Source: Achromobacter sp. RTa
Lineage (GTDB): Bacteria > Pseudomonadota > Gammaproteobacteria > Burkholderiales > Burkholderiaceae_B
Length of the DNA stretch: 64,000 nucleotides
Assembly (NCBI RefSeq): GCF_000757485.1
Contig: NZ_JPYO01000007.1
Location: 83,221-147,220 of the forward strand
Reading direction: 5' to 3'
Positions within the stretch are counted from its first letter, which is position 1. Every line of letters begins with the position of its first letter. A model generated the notes under the pieces. The model did not search any database. It was given only the letters and a program-made list of their open reading frames with translations, and was not told the origin of the DNA. The position numbers and the translations under genes were made by a program. Positions 37,755 through 45,548 of the stretch are shown in pieces.

Positions 37755-38258
37755 ATGTCCCGCAGTTCCCCTTCCCGCCCCGGCTGGCTCGCGTATTACG
37801 ACGAGCTGGTCGGAGCGTGGAGCCGCCGGACGGGCAACCGCCACGACGCCGAGGACGCGGCGCACGACGCCATCGAAGATCTGCTGAAGGCCGATGCCAG
37901 CGTTGCCAAACGCGCGCGCAGCTACCTGTTCCAGGCCACGGGGCACCGGCTGATCGACCGCTGGCGCAGGCAGTCGCGGCTGGAACACGTCCCCCTGGAT
38001 GAACTGGGCGAAAATGAACAGCCCGCGATAAGCGACCCCGACGCGCCGCTGCGCGCGGCGCAATTGGCCGACGACCTGGCCCGCGTGCTGGCAGAACTGC
38101 CCCCCAAATGCCGCGAAGCGTTCGTGCTCAACCGCGTCGAGGGCTGGACCCAGGCCGAGGTGGCCCGGCACATGGGCCTGTCGAAGAACATGATCGAACG
38201 CTACGTAATGCGGGCCATCCAGTATGCTCGCGACCGCATGCAACAACATACGCCATGA
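37755..38258 (+). CDS. fecI: FecI-type ECF sigma factor
   Basis: 167 residues: sigma-2 region (YYDELVGAWSRRTGNRHDAEDAAHDAIEDLL, then YLFQATGHRLIDRWRRQ) and sigma-4 (LPPKCREAFVLNRVEGWTQAEVARHMGLSKNMIERYVMRA). FecI-like sigma factors direct transcription of TonB-receptor genes when told by FecR. Overlaps fecR by 4 bases (ATGA). Confidence 0.94.
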   Translation: MSRSSPSRPGWLAYYDELVGAWSRRTGNRHDAEDAAHDAIEDLLKADASVAKRARSYLFQATGHRLIDRWRRQSRLEHVPLDELGENEQPAISDPDAPLRAAQLADDLARVLAELPPKCREAFVLNRVEGWTQAEVARHMGLSKNMIERYVMRAIQYARDRMQQHTP

Positions 38259-39259
38259 CCGCGCCGCCCTCCTCCTCCACACCCGGCTCCGGCCAGCCGC
38301 GCACCGCCGCCTGGTGGTTCGCGCGCTGGCATTCGGGCGAACTAGGCCGAGCCGACCGGCGCGAATACGAGGCGTGGCGCAAAGCGCATCCGGAAGAAGC
38401 GCACGAATTCGACCAAATGCAGCAGCTAGGACATACCGCAGAGCGCCTGTCACGCGGCCAGGTCGAAGCCCTGTTGGGCGGCCCCGTCCCGGCCCGGCCG
38501 CGGCGGACCGGTTGGGGCCAAAGCCGGCGCGCGGCGCTGGGCTGGGCATGCGCCGCCCTGGTTCTGCTGGCCGCGGGCTCGGCCTGGTGGAGCCTGCCGG
38601 CCGCGACTCCGTCCTATTCGGCCTTGATCGCAGCCGAACGCGGCGAGCGCCGGCGAGTTTCGCTGCCCGACGGATCCCAACTCGATATCAACGGCGCAAC
38701 CCGCGCGGAACTGCGGTTCTACGACAAGAGGCGCGAAATCAACCTGGCCTCGGGCGAGATCCTGTTTTCCGTCGCGAGCGACACCGCGCGGCCCTTCATC
38801 GTCAAGGCAGGCAGCAGCGACATCCGCGTCACCGGCACCGTGTTCGACGTACGCCGCAATGCCGACGAGGTCTCGGTGGCGGTCGAATCCGGCACCGTCG
38901 AGGTCACCGGCGGGCACTGGTGGAACATGGGCAAGGCCACGCTGCGGGCCGGACAAGGCATCCGCGTCCCGGCCGACGGGACCATCGGCGTGCCCGCGCC
39001 CACGGATGTCGCGACGCTCACCGCCTGGCGCGACGGGCGGCTGGTGTTCCGCAACGCCCCCTTGGGCGCCGTGCTAAGCGAGATGAACCGTTACCTAGCC
39101 ACGCCGCTACGGCTTGCCGACGAACGCGCCGGCAAGCTGCGCGTGTCAGCCTCGTTCGACCTGGATCGCCCTGAGGCGTTCCTGGACGCCCTGCCGGCCA
39201 TTGCGCCGGTGCGCCTGGCGCCAGCGCCCGACGGAAGCGTCGACATCTCCCTGCGTTGA
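38255..39259 (+). CDS. fecR: FecR-type anti-sigma / sigma-activating membrane protein
   Basis: 334 residues: cytoplasmic DUF4880 region (AAWWFARWHSGELGRADRREYEAWRKAHPEE), one membrane segment at about residue 90 (ALGWACAALVLLAAGSAWW), periplasmic FecR domain (ERRRVSLPDGSQLDINGATRAELRF, VTGTVFDVRR) and a C-terminal STN-like part. Passes the receptor signal to the sigma factor. Translationally coupled to fecI. Confidence 0.93.
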   Translation: MTAPPSSSTPGSGQPRTAAWWFARWHSGELGRADRREYEAWRKAHPEEAHEFDQMQQLGHTAERLSRGQVEALLGGPVPARPRRTGWGQSRRAALGWACAALVLLAAGSAWWSLPAATPSYSALIAAERGERRRVSLPDGSQLDINGATRAELRFYDKRREINLASGEILFSVASDTARPFIVKAGSSDIRVTGTVFDVRRNADEVSVAVESGTVEVTGGHWWNMGKATLRAGQGIRVPADGTIGVPAPTDVATLTAWRDGRLVFRNAPLGAVLSEMNRYLATPLRLADERAGKLRVSASFDLDRPEAFLDALPAIAPVRLAPAPDGSVDISLR

Positions 39260-39366
39260 AGCTTTTTCGCGCCAGGATTCAGGTTTTTTCTGTCCTCATT
39301 CGTTCTATGTAGAGCGGCGCCATTTTCCCGCCGCGGCCATCCTACATCGATCCGAACCCAGGCATT

Positions 39367-41778
39367 GTGAATATCCGAATCCATACCAACGCGCCCCGCG
39401 GCGCAAGCAAATCGCGGCCCCGGCTGCTTCTTTCGCTGGCTGCCGCCATGGGGCTGGCTCTCGGCGCTGGCCAGGCCCGGGCCCAAGCCCTGGCACATGC
39501 CGAGCCTGTGGCCATCGACATCGCGCCGCAGCAGCTTGGGAACGCGCTGCTGCAATGGGCCGCCCAGGCACGCGTGCGCGTGTTCTACCCGCCCGAGGCG
39601 GTGGCCGGCCTGACCAGCCCCGGGCTGCGCGCGACGCTGGCGCCCGAAGACGCCCTGCGCGCCTTACTGAAGGGCACCGGCGTGACTTACCGCAGGCAAG
39701 GCGACAGCATCATCCTGTCGCGCGAGGACCTGGTGTCCAATCTCGCCCCCGTAACGGTGCTCGGGGCCGGAGATGCGACGGTCACCGAGGGTACCGGCTC
39801 CTACACCACCGCCGCCACGTCGGCGGCTACGGGCCTGACCCTGACGCTGCGCGAAACGCCGCAGTCGGTGAGCGTGGTGACGCGCCAGCGCATCGAAGAC
39901 CAGAACCTGCGGTCGCTGGACGAAGTGATGGGCAACGTGGTGGGCGTGCAGGTCGTCAGCGAAGACAGCGACCGCACCGATTTCTGGTCGCGCGGCTTCT
40001 ATATCGACAGCCTGCAGTACGACGGCGTGCCTACCACGCTGGGATTGTCGATGTACGGCGAGTCGGACAACGATTCCGTCATCTACGACCGCATCGAGGT
40101 CGTGCGCGGGGCCACCGGCCTGATGACCGGCGCCGGCAATCCCTCGGCTTCCATCAACCTTGTGCGCAAGCACGCCAACAGCCGCGAATTCACCGGCACA
40201 CTGACCGCAGGCGTGGGATCCTGGAACCAGTACCGCGGCGTGGCGGACCTGTCGACCCCGATAGACAAGGAAGGCAAGGTGCGCGCGCGCGTGGTCGCCA
40301 TGTACCAGGGGCGCGATTCTTACCTCGACATGTACCATGCCAACAAGCGCGTACTCTACGGCGTGATCGATGCGGACCTGACGCCGGCGACTCGTCTGAG
40401 CGTCGGCGCGGACTACCAGGACAAACGGCCGCACGCCTCCACCTGGGGCGGCTTGCCCGTCCTGTTCTCCGATGGATCGCCGACCAACTGGCGCCGTTCC
40501 AAGAGCCCCGCCGCGGACTGGACCTACTGGCACACGACCAACCGCAGCATGTTCGCGACCCTATCCCACCGCTTCGACAACGGCTGGGAGGCGCGAGCCG
40601 ACTGGTCGCAGCGCAAGAGCGAATATGACGCCAAGCTGCTGTGGCTGAGTGGTCAGCCCGATCGCCAGACCGGCGAAGGCATGAGCGCAAGGCCAGGCTA
40701 CTGGAATTCTTACGCGCAGCAGACTTCGCTGGACCTGCAAGCCAAGGGGCCTTTCACCCTGTTCGGGCGCCGCCACGAACTGGTGCTGGGAGCCATGCGA
40801 AGCCGCTACGGCGAGGACTTCTACAGCTTCGACCGGACCGGCGTGCTGGACAGCGTCGGCAACTTCTATCATTGGGACGGCTCTTTCGCCCAGCCCGAAT
40901 GGACCACTTCGATGCTGCGCGACACCGTCACGCACCAGCGCGGCGTGTACACGGCGGTGCGCTGGTCGTTGGGCGACAGCCTCACGGCAATCACCGGCGG
41001 ACGCTATGCCACCTGGAAATCGCGGGCGCCGGGACGCGACCAAAAAGACTCGCAGTTCATTCCGTACGCCGGCGTTATCTACGACCTGAACGACAATTAT
41101 TCGGCCTACGCGAGCTACACCGATATTTTCCTACCGCAGGACTACCGCGACCGCAACGGCGGCTACTTGGACCCAGTGCAGGGCAGGAACTACGAAGCAG
41201 GCCTGAAGGGGGAATACCTAGACGGCAGGCTGAACGCGTCCATCGCCTTGTTCAAGGTCGAACAGAGCAAGGTAGCGGTGGTAGACCCCGGCCAGATCGT
41301 CCCCGGCACGTTCGACGAAGCCTACACCACCGCCGACGGCGTAACCACCAAGGGCGTGGAACTCGAGTTGAGCGGACAGCTTGCGCCCGGCTGGAACATC
41401 TATACCGGCGGCACTTACTACACCAGCCGCGACGCCGACGGCGTATCCGTCAACACGGAACGCCCGCGAGCGGTAGCGCGCTTCTTCACGACCTACCGCC
41501 TGCCGGGCGAATGGAGCAAGCTGACCGTAGGCGGCGGCGTCAACTGGCAGCTCACCACCTGGTCCAGCGTGCCCATCGGGGACCGCAGCGTCACGGCGCG
41601 CCAGAAGGCCTACGCAATCTACAACCTCATGGCCCGCTACGACTTCAGTTCGCGGCTGTCGGCGCAGGTCAATCTCAACAACTTGTTCGATGAAAAGTAC
41701 TACCTGGGCGGCGTGATGAACCAGGTCTATTACGGCGAACCGAGAAGCGTGTTCGTCAACCTGACGGCGAAGTTCTGA
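39367..41778 (+). CDS. TonB-dependent siderophore receptor with signalling domain (FpvA/FecA type)
   Basis: 803 residues from a GTG start. Signal peptide (LLLSLAAAMGLALGAGQARAQ), an STN secretin/TonB short domain at about residues 48-97 (IDIAPQQLGNALLQWAAQARVRVFY), plug with LTLRETPQSVSVVTRQRIEDQNLRSL and VRGATGLMTGAGNPSASINLVRK, then a barrel ending VNLTAKF. The STN domain lets the loaded receptor signal to FecR/FecI. Ligand: a ferric siderophore of pyoverdine/hydroxamate type by resemblance only. Confidence 0.94.
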   Translation: MNIRIHTNAPRGASKSRPRLLLSLAAAMGLALGAGQARAQALAHAEPVAIDIAPQQLGNALLQWAAQARVRVFYPPEAVAGLTSPGLRATLAPEDALRALLKGTGVTYRRQGDSIILSREDLVSNLAPVTVLGAGDATVTEGTGSYTTAATSAATGLTLTLRETPQSVSVVTRQRIEDQNLRSLDEVMGNVVGVQVVSEDSDRTDFWSRGFYIDSLQYDGVPTTLGLSMYGESDNDSVIYDRIEVVRGATGLMTGAGNPSASINLVRKHANSREFTGTLTAGVGSWNQYRGVADLSTPIDKEGKVRARVVAMYQGRDSYLDMYHANKRVLYGVIDADLTPATRLSVGADYQDKRPHASTWGGLPVLFSDGSPTNWRRSKSPAADWTYWHTTNRSMFATLSHRFDNGWEARADWSQRKSEYDAKLLWLSGQPDRQTGEGMSARPGYWNSYAQQTSLDLQAKGPFTLFGRRHELVLGAMRSRYGEDFYSFDRTGVLDSVGNFYHWDGSFAQPEWTTSMLRDTVTHQRGVYTAVRWSLGDSLTAITGGRYATWKSRAPGRDQKDSQFIPYAGVIYDLNDNYSAYASYTDIFLPQDYRDRNGGYLDPVQGRNYEAGLKGEYLDGRLNASIALFKVEQSKVAVVDPGQIVPGTFDEAYTTADGVTTKGVELELSGQLAPGWNIYTGGTYYTSRDADGVSVNTERPRAVARFFTTYRLPGEWSKLTVGGGVNWQLTTWSSVPIGDRSVTARQKAYAIYNLMARYDFSSRLSAQVNLNNLFDEKYYLGGVMNQVYYGEPRSVFVNLTAKF

Positions 41779-42050
41779 GCAAGGAGACATGCAGCGCGGC
41801 GTCGATCGGTTTTAGTCGCCTTCGGCAGCCTGGAGCTGCGCCTTGTCCGGACCGCGCTCGGTTGCCGCAATCGTGCGCGGTCCGCGCGGCTGGCGGTTCA
41901 CGCAAACCGTTCCCCGGACACCGCAATACTATTGCGAATTTTCACTAATTTATTTCACACCACCCATCCGATCATCTACCTTTGGTGGATGCTGGTCATG
42001 TGCGATGGCATCCGAAAGCATGAGGAAGCTAACCCGGAAAAGGTTCACCT

Positions 42051-42107
42051 ATGTCCTCGTACGCCCGTTATCTATCGGTCCATACACACGCAGACACCAG
42101 GCGATAG
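42051..42107 (+). CDS. 18-residue small ORF before a terminator
   Basis: ATG preceded by GGAAAAGG at suitable spacing encodes an 18-residue basic, Arg/Tyr/His-rich peptide (MSSYARYL... ending Arg-Arg) and stops seven bases before a strong terminator hairpin. The preceding ~110 bp is A/T-rich, as for a promoter region. It may be a leader peptide/attenuator or a translated small RNA; no larger gene follows in the same transcript. Expression is unproven. Confidence 0.45.
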   Translation: MSSYARYLSVHTHADTRR

Positions 42108-42113
42108 CCAGGC

Positions 42114-42140
42114 AAAGCGCCCCGAGACCGGGGCGCTTTT
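42114..42140 (+). terminator. Intrinsic terminator after the small ORF
   Basis: AAAGCGCCCC (42114-42123), six-base loop, GGGGCGCTTT (42130-42139) with one more T: a 10-bp perfect stem with a T-tail. It is 335 bp past the receptor stop, so it more likely ends a separate short transcript. The gap 41779-42324 holds, besides this and the ORF, a GGCCTGGCTCGCG repeat and copy 2 of the 36-bp repeat. Confidence 0.85.
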
Positions 42141-42272
42141 GATTTGCAGGCCGGCTCAATGGCCTGGCTCGCGCGTACGCCTGATACCTGCCCGCCGCCA
42201 TACCCATCACGACGGATGCTTCTCATCCGAATGCCGGTGCTACAGATGGAAGCGCCACGGGAACATGCGCCT

Positions 42273-42308
42273 GCAGGCAATCCCCTTACCCGAGGCAGGC
42301 GCGCCGAT
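42273..42308. repeat. 36-bp dispersed repeat (copy 2)
   Basis: Matches 37531-37566 at 31 of 36 positions. Lies just before the ribosome site of the 76-residue ORF. Confidence 0.6.
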
Positions 42309-42324
42309 CCAGGAGGATGACAGC

Positions 42325-42555
42325 ATGGCTTCAGGCACTCGCTTATCAGACGTCATCGTCAAGCTGCCGGATCGTTCTACGTGCCGCGTAGAACGACGTT
42401 TGGTGATCAAGCGAAGCGCGAAAGCATCACCGCAGCCGCAGTACATCTGCTCATTGCCGACGGGCGAGCTCGTCACATGGCTCCAAGGCGGGAAATACCG
42501 GCTGCCCGACGGCACGATAGCCGTCGCCGTCGCCCATCGCCCCCCAAGCAAATGA
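42325..42555 (+). CDS. Hypothetical 76-residue protein
   Basis: Starts after a strong AGGAGGAT. Sequence includes LSDVIVKLPDRSTCRVERRLVIKRSAK and ELVTWLQGGKYRLPDGTIAVAV: a basic beta-rich small protein with two Cys. No family recognised. The ORF remains open upstream, but the Shine-Dalgarno favours this ATG. Confidence 0.5.
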   Translation: MASGTRLSDVIVKLPDRSTCRVERRLVIKRSAKASPQPQYICSLPTGELVTWLQGGKYRLPDGTIAVAVAHRPPSK

Positions 42556-42700
42556 CCACCACGCCTGGCCTCGGACGGCTGGCGCGCCCGCGGCCGGCTA
42601 TCAGGACTGCCACAGCCCGCGGAGGCGCCGGCGAGGCTGGCGCGCGGCGCGCAGCAGTTATGATGCAGACCGTTCCATCCGCAACGCCAAGGTTTCACGC

Positions 42701-43066
42701 ATGCCCGCTTTTGCCCGCCGTCTTTTTGCCGTCCTGTTGTTCTCCGCCGCCAGCGCCGCCGCGCACGCGGCCGGCAGCGAATGCGTGGCCGAAGTCGAAG
42801 CCGCGCGGGCGGACATTGCACGCGCGCAAGACGTGCAGCGCACGCGCGAAATGGCCAACGACCTGCAGTTGAACCACGCGTTGTGCCAGGGCCGGCTGGA
42901 CCTGCTCGACGCCCGGTTCGCGCTGGCGGACGAGTTCGAGGCCTGCCGCCGCGATGGCGTGGCGTTTCCGGAGAAAACCGTGCGCGCCATGACCGACGCA
43001 TCCGACGAATTGACGGACCTGAAGGCCGCGTGGATCAGGACCTGCGGCCCGCAGATGAAGGATTGA
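42701..43066 (+). CDS. Small exported protein (unknown)
   Basis: 121 residues. Signal peptide (FARRLFAVLLFSAASAAAHA), then helical, Asp/Glu/Arg-rich sequence with four Cys (SECVAEVEAAR, ALCQGRLDLLD, FEACRRDG, RTCGPQ), possibly two disulfides in a small alpha-helical periplasmic protein. No family recognised. Confidence 0.7.
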   Translation: MPAFARRLFAVLLFSAASAAAHAAGSECVAEVEAARADIARAQDVQRTREMANDLQLNHALCQGRLDLLDARFALADEFEACRRDGVAFPEKTVRAMTDASDELTDLKAAWIRTCGPQMKD

Positions 43067-43071
43067 CCGGA

Positions 43072-43100
43072 GAGCCGCGCCCTTGCCAACGGCGCGGCTC
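43072..43100. terminator. GC-rich hairpin between convergent genes
   Basis: GAGCCGCGCC at 43072-43081 and its exact inverse at 43091-43100 form a 10-bp stem with a 9-base loop. No T-run follows on either strand, so a bidirectional terminator is plausible but not certain. Confidence 0.5.
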
Positions 43101-43112
43101 CTGCCAGCCATA

Positions 43113-43988
43113 TCAACGCCGCTGCAATTCCGTCGGCGCCCGGTTGCCGAATCTCAGCGGATCGCCATGTGCCGAGGTAAAACCGTATAGCTCGGGACTG
43201 GCAGGGCCCTCTTCCCACATCGACGGTCCGTCCGCCCAGATCAGCAGGCTGGCGCCGTAGCGCGACGAGAAAGTGAGCTGCGTGCCTGGTTCCATGACGA
43301 CGAAATCCCCCGCCCTGGCGTGCGCAGCCCTATCGTTCGCCGCAAGCGTAAGGTCGCCGCCCAGCACATACATGTCGACCAGCGCCGTCAGGCGATGCGC
43401 CGGCACCGTGGTGCCCGGCAGCAGCATCAGCTGGGTCACCCGGCGCATATGAGGCGTGTGGGCATAGTCGTATACCAACCGCCGCGTCAGCCCCGCCACG
43501 CGGGTCCCCGTCACGGTGACCGAAGCCACCGCGATGTTCAGATCCGGAAGATGTTCCGGAAACTGGTTGTCGAACTCGGCGTGGCGATTGCCCGCGTGCA
43601 GCGAATGCTGGATGTCGGGACCATAAGCCACGGGCCCTTCCATGCGACCCACCGAGAGAGTCGCCTGGTAGGCAATGGCGTCATGCGTCGATCCCGTGAA
43701 ATTGATTCCGAGTTCGCCCGCCGCGGTGGTGCCTTGATAATCGGTCAACCCGCCCGCCAGGAAATAGCTGAACGCCGGCCCCAGATGCTGATGCACGCCC
43801 GTGCGGGTCAACGTGTCGAAAGACATGAAACCGAACGAATGGCCCGTACGATCGTCCCTGCGCACGATCTTCTGCGCCAGCCCGCTCTTGCCCACGCCCT
43901 GCCAGGGCCGGTCCGAAACATCGAATACATACACGCCTGGTTCGCGCTGCCCGCGCGCTGGCGACTTTGCATCTGGCAATGTGTCCAC
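43113..43988 (-). CDS. Double-cupin-like protein (possible dioxygenase-type)
   Basis: 291 residues from a GTG start (43988) chosen because GAGGAGA precedes it; a longer frame lacks a ribosome site and runs through the operator. Two related halves: an N-terminal cupin (HSFGFMSFDTLTRTGVHQHLGPAFSYFLAGGLTDYQG) with His pair, and a C-terminal one (MLLPGTTVPAHRLTALVDMYVLGGDLTLA, ARAGDFVVMEPG). Function unknown. Divergent from the MarR gene, sharing its palindrome. Confidence 0.75.
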   Translation of the reverse strand: MDTLPDAKSPARGQREPGVYVFDVSDRPWQGVGKSGLAQKIVRRDDRTGHSFGFMSFDTLTRTGVHQHLGPAFSYFLAGGLTDYQGTTAAGELGINFTGSTHDAIAYQATLSVGRMEGPVAYGPDIQHSLHAGNRHAEFDNQFPEHLPDLNIAVASVTVTGTRVAGLTRRLVYDYAHTPHMRRVTQLMLLPGTTVPAHRLTALVDMYVLGGDLTLAANDRAAHARAGDFVVMEPGTQLTFSSRYGASLLIWADGPSMWEEGPASPELYGFTSAHGDPLRFGNRAPTELQRR

Positions 43989-44017
43989 GTCAGTCTCCTC
44001 GTTCTGTTTCAACACCG

Positions 44018-44041
44018 ATATATTATCAATTGATAATATAT
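44018..44041. promoter_or_regulatory. MarR operator O1 (24-bp perfect palindrome)
   Basis: The half ATATATTATCAA (44018-44029) is followed directly by its exact inverse TTGATAATATAT (44030-44041). It lies between the cupin gene and marR. A very similar site occurs at 45502-45521. The A/T-rich perfect dyad is typical of MarR boxes. Confidence 0.8.
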
Positions 44042-44137
44042 GGGCACAACCGTTTCCGCTGCGCCGGCGCCCTCGCCTCCCCGTCCGGCGCGGCGCTCGC
44101 ATAGAATCTCCGCTTGCACACGAGCCCGCAACGCCCC

Positions 44138-44623
44138 ATGCACTTCAAAGAACTCGCCGCCTACCGGGTACGCCGCATCGCCGAATCCATTCTGGGAATG
44201 GCGGAAGAACTGTTCGCACGCCATTTGGGCATACGCGCGTTGGAATGGCGCGTGCTGGTAAAGCTGGCGGAAGCGCCCGGCAGCATCTCGACCGAAATCG
44301 GCCGCGACATGCTGCTGACCCCGGTGCAGACCGGACGCTGCCTCCAGAAGCTGCGCGAAGTGAACATGGTCGTGGCCATGCCCGATCCGGACGATGGCCG
44401 CGCCACTCGCTATACCCTGACCAACCCGGGACGCCGCGCGCAAGAAGCCGGCACCCGCATCGTCCTCGAAGTCCAGCGCCATGCTCTGCGCGATTTCAGC
44501 GCCGTAGAGATCGTGGCGCTGAACAATCTGCTGGAACGGCTGATGGCCAGTTCCAGCTATGACGAGGACGACGTCGAACGCCTGTCCGCGATTCTGTTCG
44601 AAGGCAAGCGCGGCCAGGCCTGA
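44138..44623 (+). CDS. MarR-family transcriptional regulator
   Basis: 161 residues; the start is at the ATG of MHFKELAAYRVRRIAESILG (a TTG eight codons earlier is possible). Winged HTH: WRVLVKLAEAPGSISTEIGRDMLLTPVQTGRCLQKLREVNMV and a wing with DPDDGRATRYTL. Divergent from the cupin gene; convergent with an SDR gene (4-bp gap). The two shared palindromes suggest it controls the cupin, SDR and MFS-SDR genes together. Confidence 0.9.
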   Translation: MHFKELAAYRVRRIAESILGMAEELFARHLGIRALEWRVLVKLAEAPGSISTEIGRDMLLTPVQTGRCLQKLREVNMVVAMPDPDDGRATRYTLTNPGRRAQEAGTRIVLEVQRHALRDFSAVEIVALNNLLERLMASSSYDEDDVERLSAILFEGKRGQA

Positions 44624-44626
44624 GAC

Positions 44627-45418
44627 CTAGCCGCGGGCCCGGCGGTAGTCTTCATAGGAACTTCCGGTCACCAAGGACAGTCCGCCGTCCACGTCCAGCG
44701 TGGTTCCAGTGATCATGCGCGCCGCCGGGCTGCCCAGGAACAGGATTGCCTCCGCCACGTCCGCGGGACTCATCCAGTCGCCCAAAGGCACCATGGCGGC
44801 AACTTTCCGGCGCTCGTCCATCGGAATGTGCCGCTCCGTCATGGCGGTCAGCACAGGCCCGGGACACACGGCGTTAACGCGGATGCGCTCCGCGGCCAGT
44901 TCGAATGCGGCATGGCGCGTCAGCCCCAGCACGCCGGCCTTGGCCGCGGTGTAGCTGACGCCACCGGTGTACGACACCCGCTTGGCTGCCAGCGAGGCCA
45001 CGTTCACCACCGCCCGGCCCTCGCCAGCCTTCAACAGGGGCAGCATCTGCTGCAGCATCAGGAACGTGCCCGACAAATTGACGTCCAGCACGCGGCGCCA
45101 TTCCTCAGCGGACGTCGTGTCGAACAGGCCGCGAGATACGATGCCGGCGCTGTTGACCAGCAGATCGACGCTACCCGCCGCGGCCAGTCCCTCCGCGACG
45201 GCTGCGCGTATGGAGGATTCCTGGGCGATGTCGACCGGCACCGGCGTCATCGTCCAGCCATGCGCGCCGAAGTCCGCTCGCATGGCATCCAGCGCCTCCT
45301 GGTCCCGATCCAGCGCCAGCACGCGCGCGCCGCGCGCCGCGGCGGCATCGGCCGTGGCCCGGCCAATGCCGCTGCCCGCGCCGGTGACGGCCACGGTCTT
45401 GCCGAGGAAGTAATCCAT
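44627..45418 (-). CDS. SDR-family dehydrogenase
   Basis: 263 residues: cofactor loop TGAGSGIG, NSAG, catalytic YTAAKAG and VCPGPVLTAM. It oxidises or reduces a secondary alcohol or ketone with NAD(P); substrate unknown. Divergent from the MFS gene with a MarR-type site between them. Confidence 0.9.
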   Translation of the reverse strand: MDYFLGKTVAVTGAGSGIGRATADAAAARGARVLALDRDQEALDAMRADFGAHGWTMTPVPVDIAQESSIRAAVAEGLAAAGSVDLLVNSAGIVSRGLFDTTSAEEWRRVLDVNLSGTFLMLQQMLPLLKAGEGRAVVNVASLAAKRVSYTGGVSYTAAKAGVLGLTRHAAFELAAERIRVNAVCPGPVLTAMTERHIPMDERRKVAAMVPLGDWMSPADVAEAILFLGSPAARMITGTTLDVDGGLSLVTGSSYEDYRRARG

Positions 45419-45448
45419 AAAGCACTCCTTTTTCCTTGGGCGCGATAG

Positions 45449-45466
45449 CCTAGGGATAGTCCTAGG
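45449..45466. promoter_or_regulatory. Paired CCTAGG sites in the SDR/MFS intergenic region
   Basis: Two CCTAGG hexamers (45449-45454 and 45461-45466), 12 bp start to start, upstream of the SDR start. CTAG-containing sequence is rare in such genomes. Possibly an activator site or chance. Confidence 0.3.
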
Positions 45467-45501
45467 ACACGTGACTCCACTTCTGCGCCCGATGCCGATA
45501 T

Positions 45502-45521
45502 ATATTATCGTTTGATAATAA
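45502..45521. promoter_or_regulatory. MarR operator O2
   Basis: ATATTATC-GTTT-GATAATAA repeats the arms of O1 (ATATTATC / GATAATAT) with the same four-base spacing, between the divergent SDR and MFS genes, 28 bp before the MFS start. Confidence 0.75.
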
Positions 45522-45548
45522 CGTTACGCGGCCAAGATCGCGTAGTCA

